A stretch of DNA of 64,000 nucleotides from Gigaspora margarita (Eukaryota; Glomeromycota; Glomeromycetes; Diversisporales; Gigasporaceae), in contig WTPW01000147.1 in NCBI GenBank assembly GCA_009809945.1, positions 139,580 through 203,579 of the forward strand, in the 5' to 3' direction. A program made the translations under genes and the position numbers. Of the stretch, positions 56,747 through 64,000 are shown piece after piece. Within the stretch, counting starts at the first letter, position 1; every line of letters begins with the position of its first letter. The notes below the pieces were generated by a model that saw only the letters and a program-made list of their open reading frames with translations, had not been told where the DNA came from and ran no database searches.

Positions 56747-57583
56747 TAGTGTTTTGACCCAAGTAAGTCTCACTCAGGTCACCCGCAGGTGGGTGGGTAA
56801 CCCAGGTTGAATTATGGCCACCTGGGTAGTCAACCTGCAGGTGACCCGCGGTCACCTGTGGGTCAACCTGCGGGTCACACGTGGGTCAACCTGCAAGTCA
56901 CCCACATGATTGACCTGTATGGGTACCAGGAATGTAGTATAAAGTACGAAGTGTATGGTTAACAGGCAAACTTTTGTTTACAAAATCTTGAATCTTATTG
57001 GATGCATATTCAAATTGATTATTTTATGTGCATTAACATCACATGTATAATGGGTACTTTAATGTCATATGAATAACTTTGGCTGTGCGCATTGTCTAAA
57101 TTCTGGCATGAGTCATCTATACCTGTTATGCCTTGCTACTTATACAATAGTCATACATACTGAGCAGATCTAATGTTAAATTAGAAGTGCTTTGATTAAT
57201 TAATAATGATTTGCTTAAATTTGTTGAAATATTATTAAGCTTACCAATTTTATCTATCAATATTCTAGTGTTTACCTGGGTCACCCGAGTGACCCGTAGC
57301 AGAATTTTTCTATTACCTAGCATTCACCCGGTCATCTGGGTTGGGATTTTTGTGATGGATCAGAACACTATACCTAGTGTTCACCTGGGCACCGGGTGAC
57401 TCACCCGCGGGTGACCCATAGCAGAATTTTTCTATTACCTAGTGTTCACCTGGGTCACCTGGGTGACCCACCCGCGGGTGACCCATAGCAGAATTTTTCT
57501 ATTATCTAGTGTTCACCTGGGTCACCTAGGTGACCCACCCGCGGGTGACCCAGTTGGAATTTTTGTGACGGGTCAGAACACTA
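56747..57583. mobile_element. hAT-like element with perfect 8-bp duplication and CACCCG-rich ends
   Basis: TAGTGTTTTGACCC and GGGTCAGAACACTA are inverted ends. GGATCTGG flanks both sides (56,739-56,746 and 57,584-57,591), a perfect octamer. Both ends are built of GGTCACCCGCGGGT-like words, strikingly GC-rich for this window. The central 330 bases (about 56,935-57,267) are ordinary AT-rich DNA and may be a further insertion. Confidence 0.85.
57268..57560 (+). repeat. 66-bp GC-rich minisatellite inside the hAT-like element
   Basis: GTGTTCACCTGGG recurs at 57,377, 57,442 and 57,509, with a variant at 57,268. Units contain GTGACCCACCCGCGGGTGAC and CCATAGCAGAATTTTTCTAT. The CACCCGCGGGTG palindrome and the GTCACCTGGGTGAC palindrome give each unit hairpin potential. 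Confidence 0.85.
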
Positions 57584-57732
57584 GGATCTGGATATCTACT
57601 ATATCCATTAAATTTCAATGGTCATATCTCTAGTGCATATATGCAATGAGGAATAAAAAATAAATTTCTGGTTATTTCTGTAGTAAGAAATAGCTAGAAA
57701 TTTACCTTTTATTCCCACTATTGCATAGATAT

Positions 57733-58018
57733 TAGGGTTCCTCAAATTCAAATCAAATCAAATATTGGATCAATTTGAATTTGATCAAATCAAATTGACC
57801 CTGATTTGAATTTGATTTGATTCAAATATTTGGATTTGAATTTGATTTGAATTTGAATTTTTAATAGTAATTTTCAAATCAAATCAAATATTTGTCAAAT
57901 CAAATCAAATTTGGCCAGATTTGAATTTGATCAAATCAAATATAGTCAAATTTGAATTTGAATTTGATCAAATATTTGATTCAAATATTTGAAGATTAAA
58001 TCAAATTGCGGAACCCTA
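57733..58018. mobile_element. Second CAAAT-rich hAT-like MITE
   Basis: Same ends as the 42,056 copy (TAGGGTTCCTCAAATTC / GCGGAACCCTA). Flanked by ATAGATAT (57,725-57,732) and ATAGGTAT (58,019-58,026), 7 of 8. It is about 24 bases longer because of an extra TTTTTAATAGTAATTTTC segment near 57,857. Confidence 0.85.
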
Positions 58019-58411
58019 ATAGGTATGCATACCTATAAAACTTACCCACCTGAAAAATATCTATTGCTATACCCTTTTCTTGTAAAAGATTAATTCTCCC
58101 TACTCTTCTACCCATTTGCCTACTCTACCACTGTAAAGGTCCATTTTTATACCTTTATACTCTTAATCTATCCAACTAACCTTATCTGCTTATAAAAAAC
58201 CAAAGTAACAAAAAAATCAAATAAATAAATTAATTAATAAACTAATAAATGAATAAATAAATTAATTAATAAAGAATGAAAATATTAAAGATGCTTTAAA
58301 AATTAAAAACAATAAAAAAAATTTTAATATATAATTTAAAAAAAAAAACAAAAAAATTTAATCAAAAAAATAAAGAAATAAAAAATTAAATATAAAAAAG
58401 GATAAATGTTC

Positions 58412-58614
58412 TTGTCGCCCTCTGTGACACATTTATTGTCACTGCCAATAAGGCAATATTAATGTTAAAGTAAAATTAGATTAGAGTTAGAGTCAAAATT
58501 AATACAGAATTGCGAGAGGATCATTTTTTGTTAGAAGTGCAATAGGTATTATCTTAGTAAGATTTTGAGTTATAAATAAAGCAGTGACAAATAAGCGTGT
58601 CATGGGGGTGACAA
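58412..58614. mobile_element. MITE with TTGTCGCCCTCTGTGACA ends
   Basis: TTGTCGCCCTCTGTGACA and TGTCATGGGGGTGACAA are inverted ends. The interior holds the TTAGAGTTAGAGTC and TTTTTTGTTAGAAGTG core common to several families. It abuts the next element with 3 bases between. Confidence 0.65.
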
Positions 58615-58617
58615 ATA

Positions 58618-58790
58618 CAGTCACACTCCCATATAATCACACCATCGGGACCAATAAAATGTGTTCTTATATAGAAATGTGCTTATGTAAAGAGTAATTT
58701 TTATATATTTAATAGTAGTTGGTTCAAGAAATAAAGGTGCTTATAAAGAAATGTGCTTATATAGGAGGTGCTTATATGGGAGTGCGACTG
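58618..58790. mobile_element. 173-bp pogo-like MITE, TA duplication
   Basis: CAGTCACACTCCCATATAAT and GCTTATATGGGAGTGCGACTG are inverted ends flanked by TA (58,616-58,617 and 58,791-58,792). CAGT ends with TA are typical of pogo/Tigger elements. The interior repeats (T/A)GTGCTTAT. Confidence 0.8.
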
Positions 58791-58796
58791 TAGATT

Positions 58797-59150
58797 TCTC
58801 CTATAAAAAAATTATAAAAAATAATAAAAAAATAATAAAAAATAAGAAAAAGTAAAACAAAAAAAATAAAAATTTAAATCTGAAAAAAAAATATTAAATA
58901 AAAATAAAAAATAAAAAAAATAATAAAAGCAAAAAAAATTATAAAAAAATAAAAAAAATAAATAAAAAAAATAATAATAAAAATAATAATAAAAAATAAT
59001 AAATAACTGAAAAAAAATTTAAATAAAAATAAAAAAACAATTTAAAAAATTTAAACAAAAAAAATTAATAAAAAAATAGTTAAATAAAAATAAAAAAAAT
59101 AACAAATAAAAAAAATAAAAAAAAAGAAAATAAAAAAAATTGATTTGCTA
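58797..59150. repeat. A-rich low-complexity tract
   Basis: About 350 bases composed almost entirely of AAAAATAA-type words with few T and hardly any C or G. No feature within. Confidence 0.8.
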
Positions 59151-59469
59151 AAAACAAAAGTAGTACATACAAGTGATGCCTGATGAAATGATGAAACCTG
59201 ATGAAACTATAAGTTTTATCAAGTTTTAGGGCACTGACTGATATTATATAATATCATTAGAGGGTGGGTTAGGCCAAAATCTTATATTATACTATATAAT
59301 ACAAGTAAGAGATGGGCGCCACTAGAGCCCTAATTTTTGTTATTTGTTAATTAAATGTAAGTGTTTTTTGAGTATTTGTTATTTTATAATGAATTATATT
59401 TTATTAATTAAAAATGTGCAAAATTGTATGTGTTTTGTTAGTATTTATAATTATTTAGTTGTTTAATAT

Positions 59470-59600
59470 ACAAATAATCATTGAAGTTAGTTAGTTCACA
59501 TTAGTAATACTAATAACTGTTGAAGTTAGTTAGTTCGCTTTAGTAATACAAATAACCATTGAAGTTAGTTAGTTCGCATTAGTAATACAAATAACTTTGA
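59470..59600 (+). repeat. 39-bp tandem repeat, about 3 copies
   Basis: TTGAAGTTAGTTAGTTC recurs at 59,481, 59,520 and 59,559, each followed by (G)C(A/T)TTAGTAATAC. Non-coding. Confidence 0.85.
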
Positions 59601-60216
59601 GTGAATCTGTATTGGGCGAATTATCAACATAATGTCATTTACTATTCTGATAATACATACTATATATTTCACGATTGATGTTAATAACATTCCTATAATG
59701 AATAATAATAACTATACATTTGATTATTAATTCATAAATATTAAATCATACTGTTACAAATCAATAATATAACTGTTACATGATAACTATAATTATTATA
59801 ACGTTAGCATTTTTAGTCTCACAAACTTATGATATACTTAATGTTACTTAATGCCAAATTGTTTTATTTATCACATAAAGATTACATTTGGTATAGGTAT
59901 TATTATAGACGAAAATTGACTTTTAAAAAATTAAAAGGAAAATAACCTGTTGTTTTTGTATTTTTAATTTTCCTTTATATTAATTTTCATGTATTGACTA
60001 TTAATTTACAAATCCTATATTATGACGATATTGTTACATTATAGCGATATTCATAATTTTTTGTTCTTTTTAAAACCATCTTAAATCTCAAAGGAAAATA
60101 ACCTGTTGTTTTTGTATTCTTGATTTTCCTTTTATTTATTTTCATACATTGACTAATAATTTAAAAATCTTATATTATAACGATATTGTTATATTATTGA
60201 CAACAACTGGTACTTT

Positions 60217-60345
60217 ATTAGTCATTTATAATCATAGTGATATTTATAATTTTTTTATTAGTCATTCATAATTATAGCGATATTCATAATTTTTTTTTAT
60301 TAGTCATTCATAATTATAGCAATATTCATAATTTTTTTTAAAAAT
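60217..60345 (+). repeat. 41-bp tandem repeat, about 3 copies
   Basis: ATTAGTCATT(C/T)ATAATTATAG recurs at 60,217, 60,257 and 60,299, each followed by ATATTCATAATTTTTTT. Non-coding. Confidence 0.8.
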
Positions 60346-60579
60346 TATCTTAAATTTCATAAACTCATGCATTATAAATGTAAGATTGTCTAATCTTATT
60401 GCATTAAAACCATACTTCAAAATGGTATTATTTTAAGTTTTATAATTTATTTAAATTTATTTATTTTAATTTAAAAATTTATTTATATTTATTTAAAAAT
60501 CAGTTATTAAATTATGACTATATTATTACATCATCAGTAATCTATAGTGTTAATCATAATCATTATTAAGTTAGCGTTT

Positions 60580-61535
60580 CAAATCCTATACACATGTATG
60601 CAAGATTGTCATTTATTTCGCACAAAATTCAAATATTATTTAAAAATTTATTTAAATTTATTTAAAAATTAGTTATTAAATTATGACTATATTATTACGT
60701 CATCAGTAAAACAAAGTGTTTCTTATGCATATGTATGCAAGATGTTAGATGATTTTTACAGGGTTGTTCTCAAATTTCTGAGTCGAATGCGTCAGATCTA
60801 GGTCAGCATTTAGCTTGCTTGTTAGCAAGTTCTATAGCAAAATTATCAGCTGGGCATTTTTTACTTAATGAATGGATATAATTCATTAGTAAAATTTTTA
60901 TGATCTTGGGCAAAATTGATTAATTCTAATCCAGCTGACCATGATTCTGATACACTCTGACGTAGTTTGACCCAGAAGTTTGGGGACTCCCCTGTATGAG
61001 TTATGCAAAATTGTTAATTGTTTCGCACAAAATTCAAATTTATTATTAAAATATGATTATAATTATTACATTATACATAGTATAGTGTTTATTATAATCG
61101 TTATAAAGTTAGCAATTTAAATTTTATGCATACGTATGCAAGGTTGTTTCATTGTTTAGCACAAAGTTCACATTCGCATACCAGATACAGAATAGCATTA
61201 ATTATAATCCTTACAAAAGTTAGCATCTTAAATTATATGCATATATATGCAAGATTGTTCAATTGTTTCACACAAAAATTCAAATTTATTTTTAAAATAT
61301 GATTATAATTATTACATCATTAATCACATTATACACAGTACAGGGTTTATTATAATCATTATAAAGTTAGCATTTTAAATTCTACGCATATATAAGCAAG
61401 GTTGTTCAGATACAGAATAGCATTAATTATAATCCTTATAAAAGTTAGCATCTTAAATTTATATGCATATACATGCAAGATTGTTCAATTGTTTCACACA
61501 AAATTCAAATTTATTATTAAAATATGATTATACAA
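60580..61535 (+). repeat. Array of 230-250-bp composite units
   Basis: CACAAAATTCAAATTTATTA recurs at about 61,026, 61,271 and 61,497 (and a shorter version at 60,631), alternating with ATGCATA.GTATGCAAG..TTGTT and CAGATACAGAATAGCATTAA blocks. Further copies occur at 63,450-63,760. It is a decayed satellite-like array without coding potential. Confidence 0.75.
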
Positions 61536-61799
61536 GAATGAGACGGAGCACCACTGGTGCTCCTGCTTTTTTTTCTTGTTATTCAATTGGCTGAGCTTGT
61601 GTGCATTTAAATCACTATAAGCTATTGTAAAAATTCTCAAAAAAACATGTTCACTATTCAAGTAACCCGCCTCCCCAATTTTTCCAAAAGTTTTTTTTAA
61701 TTTTCTAGAATTAACTGATAGATCTGAAAAAAAATCCAAAATTTTCTGATTCCACGTATGTAACATGAGTTTATTAATTTTTATAAATTAAAAAATATA

Positions 61800-62870
61800 C
61801 ATATATATCTGACCCGCTGAATTTGGAATATCAAGTTATGCAAAACGAAAAATTAACTTTGTATGACCTAAAGCATTCTTTGGAAATAATTTGTTATTCC
61901 CTAAGTTTGCATTAGAATTTCCTTGATTTTTACTAAGTTACACTTACTCACTATTCTGGCCATGCAAAGTTGATTTTTCGTTTTGCATAATCTGCTAACC
62001 CAATTTTTCAAAAAAAAGTTTTTTTAATTATTATTTTACCAATTATTCCATTTTTGGCATTTAATTTTTTTACCGGCATCGCACAATGATGACCTTAATT
62101 TTCCGGAATTAATCAATAGATCCAAAAAAAAAAATACCTAAAATTTCTGTTTCCATGTTATGCAAAGGCGAAAATTAACTTTGCATGGCCTTATATGTAA
62201 CATGAAGTTATTAGTTTATATAGATTAAATAAAAAAAAAACAAAAGAAAAAATCTGACCTGCCAACTGAATTTTGGAACACTATGTTATGCAAAACGAAA
62301 ATTTAACTTTGCGTAGCCTAAAGCAATTTTTTTTTTTTGGAAATTATTTGTCATTTCCTAAGTTTGCATTAGAATTTTCTGATTTCTATTGAGTTATATA
62401 AAAAAATTCTGCGACACTTACTCATTATTCTAGCCATGCAAAGTTAATCTTTCGTTTTGCATAACCTGCCAACGCAATTTTTTCAAAAAAAAATTTTTGT
62501 AAAAAAAATTCTTTTGTGCTAATTATTCCATATTTGCTATTTTAATTTTTTTTTTGATATTACTCGATGATGATCTTAATTTTCTGGAATTAACTGATAG
62601 AGATCTGAAAAAAAATCTTGCATGGTCTTATATGTAACATGAGCTTATCAATCTATATAGATTTAAAAAAAAAAAAAAATCCAACCACTGACTTGAATTT
62701 TGGAACACTATGTTATGCAAAAGAAGATTAACTTTGCATAACCTAAAGCATTCTTCAGAAATAATTTGTTATTCCTAAGTTTGTTTTGAATTGTCTTGAT
62801 TTCTAAGTTACATAAAAAAATTCTGCGACACTTACACATTATTCTGACAATTACAATGCAGTTGAGTTAG
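61800..62870 (+). repeat. Array of about 450-bp units, each with an inverted GCAAAACGAAAA pair
   Basis: GTTATGCAAAACGAAAA at 61,836 and 62,286, with a decayed third at 62,714, is followed about 130 bases later by CATGCAAAGTT(G/A)AT..TTTCGTTTTGCATAA (61,961 and 62,436). Intervening CTAAGTTTGCATTAGAATTT and CGACACTTACTCATTATTCT blocks also recur. Three diverged tandem copies. Confidence 0.75.
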
Positions 62871-64000
62871 TTTTGCATTAGAATTGTATTTCTTATAAAG
62901 AATTCTGTTCAAAGCTATTCATTATTTTGGTGACTACAATACGTGATTGAGGTTGAGTTAGTTTGTATCAAAATTATATTAAAATTATTGTGATTTCTTC
63001 CTTGAGTTACTGTAAAAAATTCTGTTATAAAAGGTTAACACAGGATTGGTTAGATAATTTGCATTGGAAATGTCTTTTATTTTCTATGTGACTGAGTCAG
63101 CTTATATTGGAATTATCGTGAATTACTATAAAAAATTTATTACAAACCTAATATAAGTTTTACTAACGCATGCTATCTATATCTTAGTTAATCCAATATC
63201 CACAAAATATGCATAATGGACAAAATCGATTTTTTAAAAATTAATAATGATGACTGAGGATACGAATAAAAATAATTGGCCATTTCTGTATCCTTGATTC
63301 TCTGCATTTCAATGTGACACACATTGATTATTAATTCAAGATCGATTACGATATTATTACGGCATTAGTCATGCACAATTACAATTAGTGATAATCTTAA
63401 TTCTTATAAAGTTAGCCAATTGAAATTTCATGAGTTTATGCACATATATGCAAGTTGTCCAATCGTATCACATAAAGATTACATTTGCATACAGGGATAA
63501 TTTTATAATAATAGGAATTATTACATTATTAATCATAATATACACAGTACAGTGTTTATTATAATTATTATAAAGTTATCATTTTAAATTTTATGCATAC
63601 ATATGCAAGATTGTTCCATCATTTTGCAGAAAGTTCACATCCGCATACCAGATACAGAATAGTGTTAATTATAATCCTTACAAAAGTTAGCATTTTAAAT
63701 TTATATGCATATAAAGTTAGCATCTTAAATTATATGCATATAAAGTTAGCATTTTAAATTATATGCATATAAAGGTATCATTGTTACAAAACAGGTTTTT
63801 AGAATAACGTAGTAATGTAGTACAAATTAGAATATCTTATTTTATATAGTTATTATATTATTATTATTATTATTATATATTTAGTCTTATTGTTATTATT
63901 ATTATATTAGTATATTTTATTATTGTATTATATTATATATATTATAGTATATAAATATAGGAAAAGATTTTATTGGGTAAAAGAATGAGGCACAGTAACT
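62871..64000. other. Continuation of repeat-rich AT DNA to the window edge
   Basis: Contains copies of the 61-kb array (63,560-63,770, with three short AAAGTTAGCATTTTAAATT..ATATGCATAT steps at 63,680-63,770) and ATT/ATA microsatellites (63,850-63,950). The last bases (AAGAATGAGGCACAG) resemble 61,534. No gene. Confidence 0.6.

Overview
Kind of organism. This is a very AT-rich eukaryotic window. It holds no bacterial gene organisation, no rRNA and no canonical tRNA gene. Almost everything that can be identified is transposon-derived. The protein remnants (a 13-exon DDE-type gene with short AT-rich introns, a FAR1/MULE transposase, and two decayed genes that resemble large families I recall from Rhizophagus) together with tRNA-headed SINEs suggest an arbuscular mycorrhizal fungus (Glomeromycotina, Rhizophagus-like). 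That assignment is inference from recalled protein families, not from a search.

Layout. 0-11.6 kb: non-coding, with hairpin repeats, MITEs (one TA-flanked, one nested inside another) and a minus-strand SINE with a near-perfect 16-bp target duplication. 11.9-14.0 kb: a decayed minus-strand gene containing scattered Ns. 14.7-16.0 kb: a tRNA-headed SINE followed by a 12-copy 46-bp minisatellite. 16.4-18.9 kb: a stack of at least six nested inverted-repeat elements. 19.6-23.8 kb: a 13-exon minus-strand transposase-like gene whose introns carry MITEs and a SINE fragment. 26.9-40.0 kb: a plus-strand MULE transposase gene split by a 10.3-kb hAT-like insertion; inside that lies an APE/RT/RNase H LINE bounded by about 336-bp imperfect direct repeats. 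41.0-42.4 kb: three hAT-type or MITE insertions inside one another. 44.4-47.4 kb: more nested foldback elements. 47.6-50.6 kb: a decayed minus-strand gene of unknown function. 51.7-58.8 kb: long palindromes and hAT-like elements with clear 8-bp duplications, one carrying a CACCCG minisatellite. 58.8-64 kb: low-complexity sequence and tandem arrays.

How the parts relate. No gene in the window looks intact. The autonomous-type genes (MULE, LINE, the multi-exon DDE gene) all carry stops and frameshifts. The numerous short foldback elements encode nothing and must have been moved by enzymes encoded elsewhere. Their boundaries can be placed precisely because target duplications and uninterrupted sister copies survive (TA, TTA, 8-bp, 9-bp and 10-bp classes). 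The window can therefore be read as a relative chronology: MULE first, then the hAT-like element in it, then MITEs and the LINE in that.
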